This document shows positions 1-5,778 of a stretch of DNA of 8,210 nt, piece after piece. The notes under the pieces were generated by a model. It did no database searches. It was not told where the DNA came from and saw only the letters and a program-made list of their open reading frames with translations. The stretch is from the NCBI GenBank assembly GCA_024645065.1, contig JAHEGP010000138.1, positions 1 through 8,210 of the forward strand, read 5' to 3'. The DNA comes from Cellvibrionales bacterium (GTDB taxonomy: Bacteria > Pseudomonadota > Gammaproteobacteria > Pseudomonadales > JAHEGP01). Both the position numbers and the translations under genes were made by a program. The stretch's first letter is position 1. Each line of letters begins with the position of its first letter.

Positions 1-633
1 CCTCGGCCTGACCAGCGGCATATCCGGGTGCAGGATTGTTACGAGCTGGCAGACATGCTCGCGGTGGAGTTCAATATAGAAGGCAATCCTTTTGCGCCAG
101 CGATGGCCAGCGACCGCCCCGGGCTGAGGGACTACCCCGGATTCATGGCAATCGCTCTGGCGGTGGCTCCCGCCCAGTGCACCCTGGTACCCGACGGCAA
201 TGCCCAGCTGACCTCAGACCATGGCTTCGATCTTGAAAAAGACGGTGAGCGCTTGCGACCCATTATCCGGCAACTCACCGGCCGGGGCATTCGGGTGAGC
301 CTGTTCATGGATCCCGTCGAGCACCAGATTCGCCTCGCCCGGGAAGTGGGGGCCGATCGAATCGAGTTATACACGGGCCCCTACGCAACGGCTCATTCCA
401 GTGGTCATTGCCAGGATGTCCTCGCTCGCTACAGCGACGCCGCTCGATTTGCTGCCAGTATCGGCCTTGGCGTCAATGCCGGCCATGACCTCAATCTCGA
501 CAATCTGCCATCATTTGCGGAAGCGCTGCCGGCGCTCAGGGAAGTGAGTATTGGCCACGCCTTTACCGTCGACTGCATTGAGCGAGGCCTCGCCAGTACC
601 GTTAGAGCCTACCAGCAATGCCTGGGCAAGTAG
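1..633 (+). CDS. pdxJ: Pyridoxine 5'-phosphate synthase PdxJ, 3' part (5' end outside window)
   Basis: PdxJ condenses 1-deoxyxylulose 5-phosphate with 3-amino-2-oxopropyl phosphate to give pyridoxine 5'-phosphate, the last ring-forming step of DXP-dependent vitamin B6 synthesis; it is a cytosolic TIM-barrel enzyme. The frame is open from base 1, and 210 codons are visible before TAG. The GTG at 28 is internal, because family sequence (RPDQRHIR) lies upstream of it. Roughly 35 N-terminal residues are missing compared with a usual length near 240-250. Visible family motifs are RPDQRHIR (codons 2-9), EFNIEG (23-28), TLVPD (61-65), LTSDHGFD (70-77), ELYTGPY, NAGHDL with the conserved His at codon 162, and SIGHAF near the end. 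The PRPDQRHIR and LTSDHG wording matches the alphaproteobacterial type rather than the enterobacterial REDRRHI type. About 14 extra residues sit near codons 31-44. The identification is firm; the divergence note rests on remembered family sequences. Confidence 0.96.
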   Translation, partial: PRPDQRHIRVQDCYELADMLAVEFNIEGNPFAPAMASDRPGLRDYPGFMAIALAVAPAQCTLVPDGNAQLTSDHGFDLEKDGERLRPIIRQLTGRGIRVSLFMDPVEHQIRLAREVGADRIELYTGPYATAHSSGHCQDVLARYSDAARFAASIGLGVNAGHDLNLDNLPSFAEALPALREVSIGHAFTVDCIERGLASTVRAYQQCLGK

Positions 634-932
634 TCCAGGGCCCTGCGGTGGCAACCCGGCCAGAGAATCCCCGACGACTTCCGGCATTGCCCCACTCATC
701 AGCGTCAGCCGCACCCGGCTATTCCTGAGGGATACAGCCAGCAGGCCAGTGCTAAAAACCGTAACCCGGACATCGCGATCGTTTCCGCAACTGCCGCTGC
801 CGTCACTGCCAGCGTTGTACCCGTGTCCGCCCTTTCGCCCTCACCAGGCTCGCCGTCCCGGCCAGGGTTTCGTAGCGTGGGCAAAGGTTTCTTGCTAGGC
901 TACGCGAAAAATTCGAGGCGGAGTAATCGAGG
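634..932. other. Gene-poor gap between pdxJ and the GcvR-like gene
   Basis: These 299 bases hold no convincing gene. Frames stay open on both strands, but their translations are rich in Ser, Pro, Arg and Ala, as expected of GC-rich non-coding DNA. acpS, a common pdxJ neighbour in gammaproteobacteria, is absent. No clear rho-independent terminator follows pdxJ. The last 60 bases contain inverted repeats (annotated separately) and a purine-rich ribosome binding site, GGCGGAG at 917-923, nine bases before the ATG at 933. The promoter of the downstream gene must lie here if it is not co-transcribed with pdxJ, but no strong -35/-10 pair stands out. Confidence 0.6.
871..915 (+). promoter_or_regulatory. 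Inverted repeats in the leader of the GcvR-like gene
   Basis: CGTAGC (871-876) pairs with GCTACG (899-904). Inside that loop GCAA (881-884) can pair with TTGC (892-895). Immediately after, CGAA (905-908) pairs with TTCG (912-915) over a three-A loop. The structure ends just before the ribosome binding site at 917-923. It could be a folded 5' leader or a protein-binding site, or it may be chance. No run of T follows, so it is not an ordinary terminator. Confidence 0.25.
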
Positions 933-1472
933 ATGCAAAATATTGTCTTTACCTTTGTTGGCGACGATAAAGCCGGCCTGGTTGAGCGCATTTCTGAAAA
1001 GGTGGCCGAACACCAGGGCAACTGGCTTGAAAGTCGCCTCGCGCAGATGGCGGGGAAATTTGCCGGTATCGTCAGTGTTACCATCGCTGACGATAAAGTC
1101 GATTTATTGTTGCAGGACCTCGCGAACCTGGCCGATGCCGGCCTCACCGTGGTCGCCGAGCGCAGTAACAGCGAAGCGCTGGCCGGCGGACGCAGCGCTG
1201 CAACCCTCAAAATACTGGGAAATGACCGGCCCGGAATCGTACATGAGATTTCGGCGTCCCTGGCCGCACTGAACATCAATATTCAGGAACTCTCCAGCGA
1301 AGTGCAAAGCGCTCCGATGGCCGGTATTCCGTTGTTTGCCGCGACTATCGACATCGATCTGCCGGGCGACGCCAAACTCGCTCAATTGCACGAACACATA
1401 CAGGAAGCTGCCGAGCACCTCGATATTGATATTCATCTCGAGATCAACGACGGCTCCGGAACAGCGCCCTGA
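933..1472 (+). CDS. GcvR-family regulator with two ACT domains
   Basis: This 179-residue cytosolic protein has two ACT domains in tandem. The first covers about residues 3-75, opening with FVGDDKAGLVERISEKVAEH. The second covers about 88-170, opening with ILGNDRPGIVHEISASLAAL and followed by the NINIQEL strand. The [D/N]DxxGLV/GIV signature at the start of each domain is typical of amino-acid-binding ACT modules. In Escherichia coli, GcvR is a protein of this architecture and similar length (about 190 residues) that binds glycine and antagonises the activator GcvA, repressing the glycine cleavage operon. No DNA-binding domain is visible, so any control would act through a partner protein. The ATG at 933 is preceded by GGCGGAG at nine bases. 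No gcv genes are nearby, so a role in glycine control is inferred from family only. The 3' end overlaps the convergent small membrane gene by 29 bp. Confidence 0.85.
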   Translation: MQNIVFTFVGDDKAGLVERISEKVAEHQGNWLESRLAQMAGKFAGIVSVTIADDKVDLLLQDLANLADAGLTVVAERSNSEALAGGRSAATLKILGNDRPGIVHEISASLAALNINIQELSSEVQSAPMAGIPLFAATIDIDLPGDAKLAQLHEHIQEAAEHLDIDIHLEINDGSGTAP

Positions 1473-1647
1473 TTGCCAGCACCAATGCGGCCAGCAACAT
1501 GGCGACGACCACCACTGTCAGGCTCATCCAGAGCATGCCATACAGTTCAGCCGGAGCGACATTAAATTGCCGGATGGCCGACCAGGCAAAGACGGCGCTG
1601 GCGGCCAGGGCCAGGAATAGGGTTCTTAGATTGCGGCGCAAGGCCAT
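1444..1647 (-). CDS. Small two-helix membrane protein, function unknown
   Basis: I do not recognise this 67-residue protein. It begins MALRRNLRTL and has two hydrophobic segments, at about residues 8-25 and 38-62. They are joined by a short polar loop (RQFNVAPAE). Arg residues sit at both ends (ALRR at the start, RSRR at the end), so by the positive-inside rule both termini should face the cytoplasm. I chose the ATG at 1647 over the in-frame GTG at 1659 because GGAG at 1654-1657 lies six bases before it; the GTG lies inside that region and has no such site. The stop falls inside the convergent GcvR-like gene. It may be the last member of the aroC-MFS transcript, or have its own promoter in 1648-1835. 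Good start signal and clear membrane pattern favour a real gene. Confidence 0.6.
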   Translation of the reverse strand: MALRRNLRTLFLALAASAVFAWSAIRQFNVAPAELYGMLWMSLTVVVVAMLLAALVLAIRALFRSRR

Positions 1648-1718
1648 CACTCTCTCCACTACACAAATATCATCGGCCCGAAGGCTGACTGTCCGTCCAC
1701 CCTGCTCAACCCCTTGCG

Positions 1719-1796
1719 GGCTTGTGACACGCCGAAAATCCGCAATTGCGGATTCTGTTGCCAGCCATGCTGTTCAAGCCAATAGCGGCTTGTGAC
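1719..1796 (+). repeat. Pair of 10-bp direct repeats (GGCTTGTGAC) with an embedded inverted repeat
   Basis: GGCTTGTGAC occurs at 1719-1728 and again at 1787-1796, 68 bases apart, on either side of the 18-bp palindrome. The second copy is also the right arm of an inverted repeat, CAAGCC at 1775-1780 with GGCTTG at 1787-1792 and a six-base loop. No inverted-repeat-plus-transposase structure accompanies it, so it is not an insertion sequence. Confidence 0.5.
1735..1754 (-). terminator. Possible rho-independent terminator after the MFS gene (18-bp palindrome)
   Basis: AATCCGCAATTGCGGATT at 1737-1754 is a perfect 18-bp palindrome. Read on the minus strand it folds as a 7-bp stem (AATCCGC/GCGGATT) with an AATT loop, and is followed by TTTTC overlapping the stem end. 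It lies about 80 bases past the MFS stop. The T run is short, so termination would be weak. A dimeric regulator's operator ahead of the small membrane gene is the main alternative. The palindrome also falls inside the open 58-codon frame. Confidence 0.4.
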
Positions 1797-1835
1797 GGCA
1801 AATGCAAACCCTACTGCAGGTTCCGCAGCGCCCGG

Positions 1836-3008
1836 TCAGGGCATGGCTGACCGGTTGGCGGGCAGTTGCTGCAGGAAAAGCCACCCTAGCAGCGCTGCCA
1901 GTAAACAGGCCGCTGCGGCCACAGCAAACGCCAATTCAGCGCCACGTTCCCATAGCAAACCACTCACCAGAGCACCGAGCGCTCCGCCCCCACCGAAACC
2001 GATTCCGCTGTATAAGGCCTGGCCTTGCCCCTGGTGGCCATCACGGAAAAAGCGCCGAATGTACTCAATGGCAACTGCATGAAAGCTGCCAAAACTGGCC
2101 GCGTGCAATAGCTGGGCAATCAGCAGTAATAGGAAATTATCTGCGTGATAAGCCATCAGATACCAGCGCAGCGCAGACAGCAACAGGCTTGCCAAAAGAA
2201 TCGTTTTAATAGGCCAGCGCAGCAAGGCCCGGTGGACGACGACAAACAACAGGATTTCTGCCACCACCCCGAGGGACCACAGCAAGCCAATCGCCGTTCT
2301 ATCGTAGCCGAGCTGTTCGAGATAAATACTGTAAAAGGTGTAATAAGGGCCGTGTGAAAACTGCAGCAGCAGGGCCACAATAATAAAGATGATCAGGCCA
2401 GGCTGGCTCAGGGTCTGCCATAACCCGTGTTCACCGCGTTCGGCACCGGCAAGCGATTTTTCCTCGACCCATAGACTGCTAAACCATATCGCCAACAGTA
2501 GCAACGCCAGAATAAAGGGCAATGTCTGCAGCGAAAAGTGATCAAACCACCAGCCCAACAATACCACGGCGAGGATAAACCCCACCGAACCCCAAAGGCG
2601 CACCAGGCTGTATTGCTCAGGGCGATGCCTGAGAAATCCGAGGGTCACAACTTCGAACTGTGGCAGTACCGCATTCCAGAAAAAGCTGTAGGCCGCGACC
2701 ACCAGCACCAGCACTCCGAAATCGTGGCTGTAGAAGATCGGCAGGAAAGCCAGCAACGCCAGTGCATTGCCCCAGCGAATAATCCCCAGGCGGCGGCCGC
2801 GCCGGTCTCCCAACCAGCCCCAGACACTGGGAGCAATAATCTTGGTAGCCATCATAATCGACGACAGCACACCGATCGCCCAGGCGTTAAATCCCTGTTC
2901 CTGCAGGAACAGGCTCCAATAGGGTAGCCAGGCGCCCAGCAGTGCAAAATAAAAGAAGTAGACCCCGGACAAGCGCCAGTAGGGAATATCGGCCTGGCGC
3001 CAAACCAA
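1836..3008 (-). CDS. MFS permease, phenylpropionate permease (HcaT)-like family
   Basis: This is a 390-residue inner-membrane transporter with about twelve hydrophobic segments. The loop after helix 2 carries the MFS motif A as GWLGDRRGRR at residues 64-73. The N-terminal pattern YFFYFALLGAWLPYWSLFLQ and a later GPYYTFYSIYLE resemble the PPP/HcaT group of MFS proteins; the substrate cannot be told from sequence. The start is TTG at 3008, directly after the aroC TAA with no spacer base. GAGG inside the last aroC codons lies eight bases before it, and no ATG occurs until well into the second helix. This arrangement predicts translational coupling to aroC. An MFS gene beside aroC and prmB is also, as I recall, seen in Pseudomonas. 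The C terminus ends normally after helix 12 (QQLPANRSAMP). Confidence 0.9.
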   Translation of the reverse strand: MVWRQADIPYWRLSGVYFFYFALLGAWLPYWSLFLQEQGFNAWAIGVLSSIMMATKIIAPSVWGWLGDRRGRRLGIIRWGNALALLAFLPIFYSHDFGVLVLVVAAYSFFWNAVLPQFEVVTLGFLRHRPEQYSLVRLWGSVGFILAVVLLGWWFDHFSLQTLPFILALLLLAIWFSSLWVEEKSLAGAERGEHGLWQTLSQPGLIIFIIVALLLQFSHGPYYTFYSIYLEQLGYDRTAIGLLWSLGVVAEILLFVVVHRALLRWPIKTILLASLLLSALRWYLMAYHADNFLLLLIAQLLHAASFGSFHAVAIEYIRRFFRDGHQGQGQALYSGIGFGGGGALGALVSGLLWERGAELAFAVAAAACLLAALLGWLFLQQLPANRSAMP

Positions 3009-4109
3009 TTACTTTACCTCGGCGGGGATTACCGGCAGCGGGAATGTCACTCCTGCATTCTGGCCGCGATGGCGCAGGCAGTGGTCGAGCAACACGATAG
3101 CCATCATCGCCTCTGCAATAGGCGTTGCGCGAATACCGACACAGGGGTCATGGCGGCCAGTGGTGACCACCTCGATCGCCTCACCACGGCTATTGATACT
3201 GCGACCGGGAAGGCGCATGCTCGAAGTCGGTTTCAAGGCTATATGCGCGACGATATGCTGGCCACTCGAAATGCCTCCAAGTATCCCGCCGGAATGATTG
3301 CTGAGAAACCCATCCGGCGTCATTTCGTCACGGTGTTCCGTGCCCTTTTGCGCAACTGCGGCAAAACCGGCGCCGAATTCCACACCTTTGACTGCATTGA
3401 TACTCATCAAGGCATGGGCAAGGTCCGCATCGAGACGATCAAACACAGGCTCCCCCCAACCGGGGGGTACGTTTTCAGCGACCACACTGATTCTGGCACC
3501 AACCGAATTGCCTTCCTTGATGAGAGCCTGCATATAGGCTTCGAGTTCAGACACCCGACTCGGGTCGGGGCAAAAAAATGCATTCTGCTCGACGCTGTCC
3601 CAGTCTTTCAATGCCAATTCAAGCGGCCCGAGTTGCGACATGTAACCACGCACCCGAACGCCACACTGCAGTGCCAGCACTTTCTTTGCGATGGCGCCCG
3701 CTGCTACCCGCATCGCCGTCTCCCGGGCTGATGAGCGCCCGCCACCGCGATAATCGCGAACCCCATACTTCTGCATATAGGTGTAGTCGGCATGGTTGGG
3801 ACGATAGCTGTCCTTGATGTTGCTATAGTCCTTGGAGCGCTGGTCGGTGTTCTTGATGAGCAGACCGATGGGCGTACCGGTGGTGACCCCTTCGAAGACG
3901 CCCGAGAGTATCTGTACTTCGTCCGTTTCGCGGCGCTGGGTAGTATAGCGCGAGCTGCCCGGCTTGCGACGATCGAGGTCGTTTTGCATATCCATCTCGT
4001 TCAGGGGCACGCCGGGTGGGCAGCCATCGACAATACAGCCAATGGCGGGGCCGTGACTCTCACCGAAGCTGGTCACGCTGAAAAGCTTGCCTATGGTATT
4101 ACCGGACAT
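3009..4109 (-). CDS. aroC: Chorismate synthase AroC
   Basis: AroC removes phosphate from 5-enolpyruvylshikimate 3-phosphate, with reduced FMN as cofactor, to make chorismate. This is the last step of the shikimate pathway, feeding aromatic amino acids, folate and quinones. The protein is 366 residues, close to the usual 350-365. The signature SFGESHG lies at residues 14-20, giving His19, and RPNHADYT at 103-110 gives His106; these are the two family catalytic histidines. GGGRSSARETAMR follows at 122-134, with GGISSGQHI and RHDPCVGIRA in the C-terminal half. The ATG at 4109 gives the standard SGNTIGKLF start but has only a weak upstream ribosome site (GAGCGGG). It begins 40 bases after prmB and is followed without a gap by the MFS gene, so prmB-aroC-MFS is probably an operon, with a possible extra promoter in front of aroC. 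Confidence 0.98.
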   Translation of the reverse strand: MSGNTIGKLFSVTSFGESHGPAIGCIVDGCPPGVPLNEMDMQNDLDRRKPGSSRYTTQRRETDEVQILSGVFEGVTTGTPIGLLIKNTDQRSKDYSNIKDSYRPNHADYTYMQKYGVRDYRGGGRSSARETAMRVAAGAIAKKVLALQCGVRVRGYMSQLGPLELALKDWDSVEQNAFFCPDPSRVSELEAYMQALIKEGNSVGARISVVAENVPPGWGEPVFDRLDADLAHALMSINAVKGVEFGAGFAAVAQKGTEHRDEMTPDGFLSNHSGGILGGISSGQHIVAHIALKPTSSMRLPGRSINSRGEAIEVVTTGRHDPCVGIRATPIAEAMMAIVLLDHCLRHRGQNAGVTFPLPVIPAEVK

Positions 4110-4141
4110 ACAAAAACCCGCTCAATCGAAATCAACCGCAA

Positions 4142-4147
4142 ATTATA
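4142..4147 (-). promoter_or_regulatory. Consensus -10 box TATAAT ahead of aroC
   Basis: A perfect TATAAT on the minus strand lies three bases after the prmB stop codon (TAG at 4150-4152), 32 bases before the aroC ATG. The best -35 position, inside the end of prmB, reads GCCTAC and is a poor match. It may be a weak internal promoter for aroC, or chance in a locally AT-rich gap. Confidence 0.3.
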
Positions 4148-4149
4148 CG

Positions 4150-5070
4150 CTAAAAATATTTCTGGTAGGCGGCCAGTTCCGCTGCGCTGATGGCCAGTAC
4201 CCCTTCGCCACCGCGCTCGAACTCAATCCAGGTAAAAGGCACATCGCTGTAGTAATTCTCTAACGCCACAGCACTGTTGCCAACTTCCATGACCAGCAAA
4301 CCATTGTCGCTGAGGTAGTCGGCTGCGCCACGCAGGATTCGGTGTGCAAGCTCGAGGCCGTCCTCACCCGCGGCGAGCGCGATACCCGGTTCATGGCGGA
4401 ATTCCGGGGGCATCGATGCCAGGTCTGCCGCGTCGACATAGGGCGGATTGCTGACAATTACATCGTAGCGTTTATGCGGGTCTGCAAGGGCGGCGAACAA
4501 ATCCGACTGGATCAGCGTAACCCGATCCTCGAGTTGGTGAAGGGCTATATTTTGCGCCGCCAGATCCAACGCCGGGGCACTGATGTCAACCAGGTCGACC
4601 CGCGCTTCGGAGATGTACGCTGCACAGGCAATGCCGATACAGCCACTGCCGCAACACAGGTCCAGAACCGAGCTGATGCGGGTCCCGGGGAACCAGGGCG
4701 CAAAGTGCTGTTCAATCAATTCGGCGATGGGCGAGCGCGGTATGATTACACGCCGGTCGACGATAAACGGCAGGCCGGCAAACCAGGCACGCCCGCTAAT
4801 ATAGGGCAGTGGCAAGCGCTGCTCGACCCGCATCGAAAACCAATCGACTATTCTAATCCTCTCCTCGCGCAGCAAGCGACTGTCGAGGATTTGGGCATCG
4901 ATAGGATCAGGCAAGTCCAGGGCAGCCTGTACCAGGAATAACGATTCATCCCAGGCATTGTCCGTGCCATGGCCGAAAAACACCCGATGACGAGCCATCA
5001 GGCTGCTACCCCAGCGGACATAGTCCCGCACCGTCTGCAGTGTCTCGATAATCTCCTGGCGGTTTTTCAT
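4150..5070 (-). CDS. prmB: 50S ribosomal protein L3 N5-glutamine methyltransferase PrmB
   Basis: PrmB methylates a glutamine side chain of ribosomal protein L3 using S-adenosylmethionine; it is a cytosolic class I methyltransferase related to PrmC/HemK. The protein has 306 residues, close to the roughly 310 of E. coli PrmB. The N-terminal helical domain includes WDESLFLVQAAL (40-51). The linker carries YISGRAWFAGLPF and the PrmB-type PRSPIAELI (111-119). The SAM-binding motif I is VLDLCCGSGCIGIA (135-148), and the catalytic glutamine-binding loop is NPPYVD (208-213). The YISGRAWF and PRSP wording separates it from PrmC. The ATG at 5070 has only a weak ribosome site (GAAG). It is divergent from folE and first in the run with aroC and the MFS gene. 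Confidence 0.95.
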   Translation of the reverse strand: MKNRQEIIETLQTVRDYVRWGSSLMARHRVFFGHGTDNAWDESLFLVQAALDLPDPIDAQILDSRLLREERIRIVDWFSMRVEQRLPLPYISGRAWFAGLPFIVDRRVIIPRSPIAELIEQHFAPWFPGTRISSVLDLCCGSGCIGIACAAYISEARVDLVDISAPALDLAAQNIALHQLEDRVTLIQSDLFAALADPHKRYDVIVSNPPYVDAADLASMPPEFRHEPGIALAAGEDGLELAHRILRGAADYLSDNGLLVMEVGNSAVALENYYSDVPFTWIEFERGGEGVLAISAAELAAYQKYF

Positions 5071-5100
5071 GCTTCAAGCTAGCGATAAAGACGAGGGCTT

Positions 5101-5128
5101 ATGATAGCGGCGGCGCCCGAGGGGACAA
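5101..5128 (-). promoter_or_regulatory. Candidate sigma-70 promoter for prmB
   Basis: On the minus strand TTGTCC (5123-5128) and TATCAT (5101-5106) are separated by 16 bases. They match the -35 consensus at four of six bases and the -10 consensus at five of six. Transcription would start near 5094, giving a leader of about 24 bases. The spacer is unusually GC-rich. Confidence 0.4.
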
Positions 5129-5137
5129 GTCTTTTTG

Positions 5138-5174
5138 GCAACTTTCCCCAGGGCCCGCAACTTTCTGCTAAGAT
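5138..5174 (+). promoter_or_regulatory. Direct repeats and extended -10 ahead of folE
   Basis: GCAACTTTC occurs twice, at 5138-5146 and 5157-5165, nineteen bases apart start to start. Immediately after the second copy, TGCTAAGAT (5166-5174) fits an extended -10 (TGn plus TAAGAT, four of six). No good -35 is present, which is usual for extended -10 promoters. A start near 5181 would leave about 20 bases of leader. The repeats lie where an activator would bind, but no regulator is identified. Confidence 0.3.
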
Positions 5175-5201
5175 TCCGGATCAACCCTGGAAGGATTGAA
5201 A

Positions 5202-5747
5202 ATGCCAATGGATAAAGCATTTGCAGCGATCATCGAAGGTCTCGGAGAGGACCTCACCAGGCCCGGGCTTGAGAAGACCCCGCAGCGGGCGGCCGACGCT
5301 TTCAGGTTTCTCACCAGGGGCTATCAACAGTCTGCTGAGACCATCGTCAATGATGCGCTTTTCCCGTCTGATGCTCGCGAGATGGTGTTGGTAAAGGATA
5401 TCGAGTTGTATTCGCTGTGCGAGCACCACTTATTGCCTTTTGTCGGCAAATGTCACGTCGCATACATGCCCAACGGCAAAGTGGTGGGCTTGTCGAAAAT
5501 CGCGCGAATCGTCGATATGTATGCCCGCCGTCTGCAGATCCAGGAAAACCTGACAACCCAGATTGCAGCGACCATCGAATCCATCACCGGCGCTGCGGGC
5601 GTGGCGGTAGTTATAGAAGCACACCATATGTGTATGATGATGCGCGGTGTGGAGAAACAAAACTCATCGATGGTAACCTCCGCCATGCGTGGCGTATTCC
5701 GCACCAACACCAACACTCGCAACGAGTTCCTGGCGCTGATTCGCTAG
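5202..5747 (+). CDS. folE: GTP cyclohydrolase I (type I) FolE
   Basis: FolE converts GTP to 7,8-dihydroneopterin triphosphate and formate, the first step of tetrahydrofolate synthesis; it forms a cytosolic toroidal decamer. The protein has 181 residues, typical for the compact bacterial form. The Zn ligands are visible as Cys73 and His76 in CEHHLLPF (73-80) and Cys144 in HHMCMMMRGV (141-150). GLSKIARIVDMYARRLQIQE (97-116) and SMVTSAMRGVF complete the active-site core. I chose the ATG at 5202 because GGAAGGA at 5189-5195 lies six bases before it; the in-frame TTG at 5196 directly abuts that site, and another ATG at 5208 is possible. It is divergent from prmB and convergent with the alpha/beta hydrolase. 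Nothing is missing in the catalytic set. Confidence 0.97.
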   Translation: MPMDKAFAAIIEGLGEDLTRPGLEKTPQRAADAFRFLTRGYQQSAETIVNDALFPSDAREMVLVKDIELYSLCEHHLLPFVGKCHVAYMPNGKVVGLSKIARIVDMYARRLQIQENLTTQIAATIESITGAAGVAVVIEAHHMCMMMRGVEKQNSSMVTSAMRGVFRTNTNTRNEFLALIR

Positions 5748-5765
5748 CGCGCCCCTATCGCTGGC
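5743..5765. other. Hairpin between the convergent folE and hydrolase genes
   Basis: GCTAGCG (5743-5749, spanning the folE stop codon) can pair with CGCTGGC (5759-5765), using one G-U wobble and a nine-base loop. It sits between converging genes, where a two-way terminator would be expected. There is no T run on either side, so the role is doubtful. Confidence 0.25.
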
Positions 5766-5778
5766 GGGAGAGCTTCGG

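Larger units (their letters stand above)
1648..1835. other. Intergenic stretch with palindrome, repeats and a start-less open frame
   Basis: This 188-bp stretch lies between the MFS gene and the small membrane gene, both on the minus strand. It holds an 18-bp perfect palindrome, a 6-bp inverted repeat and two copies of a 10-bp direct repeat, each described separately. On the minus strand it also holds 58 uninterrupted codons in the same frame as the MFS stop, ending in TAG at 1659-1661, eleven bases before the small gene's ATG. It could be a decayed gene, a regulatory spacer, or both. Confidence 0.5.

Noticed and set aside
705..773. Minus-strand 22-residue frame beginning MSGLRFLALACW and ending with a lipobox-like GIAGCG
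   Set aside because: It resembles the start of an LptM-type lipoprotein, but it stops right after the Cys-Gly, has a weak ribosome site, and no continuation is seen in other frames.
511..845. Minus-strand open frame reaching into the end of pdxJ
   Set aside because: Its second half is antisense to clearly conserved PdxJ sequence, and no start codon with a ribosome site or family match supports it.
803..1279. Minus-strand 158-codon open frame
   Set aside because: It is antisense to the ACT-ACT gene, with Ser/Arg/Ala-rich composition and no start signal.
3069..3731. Plus-strand 220-codon open frame
   Set aside because: It is fully antisense to aroC, whose catalytic motifs are intact; its translation is Arg- and His-rich and matches no family I know.
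4342..4941. Plus-strand 199-codon open frame
   Set aside because: It is antisense to prmB, which has a complete motif set; long antisense frames are common in GC-rich genes.
5196..5201. TTG start for folE two codons earlier
   Set aside because: It directly abuts the ribosome binding site at 5189-5195, leaving no spacing; the ATG at 5202 has six bases.
5743..5765. Two-way rho-independent terminator between folE and the hydrolase
   Set aside because: A hairpin is possible, but no T run follows on either strand and it needs a wobble pair.
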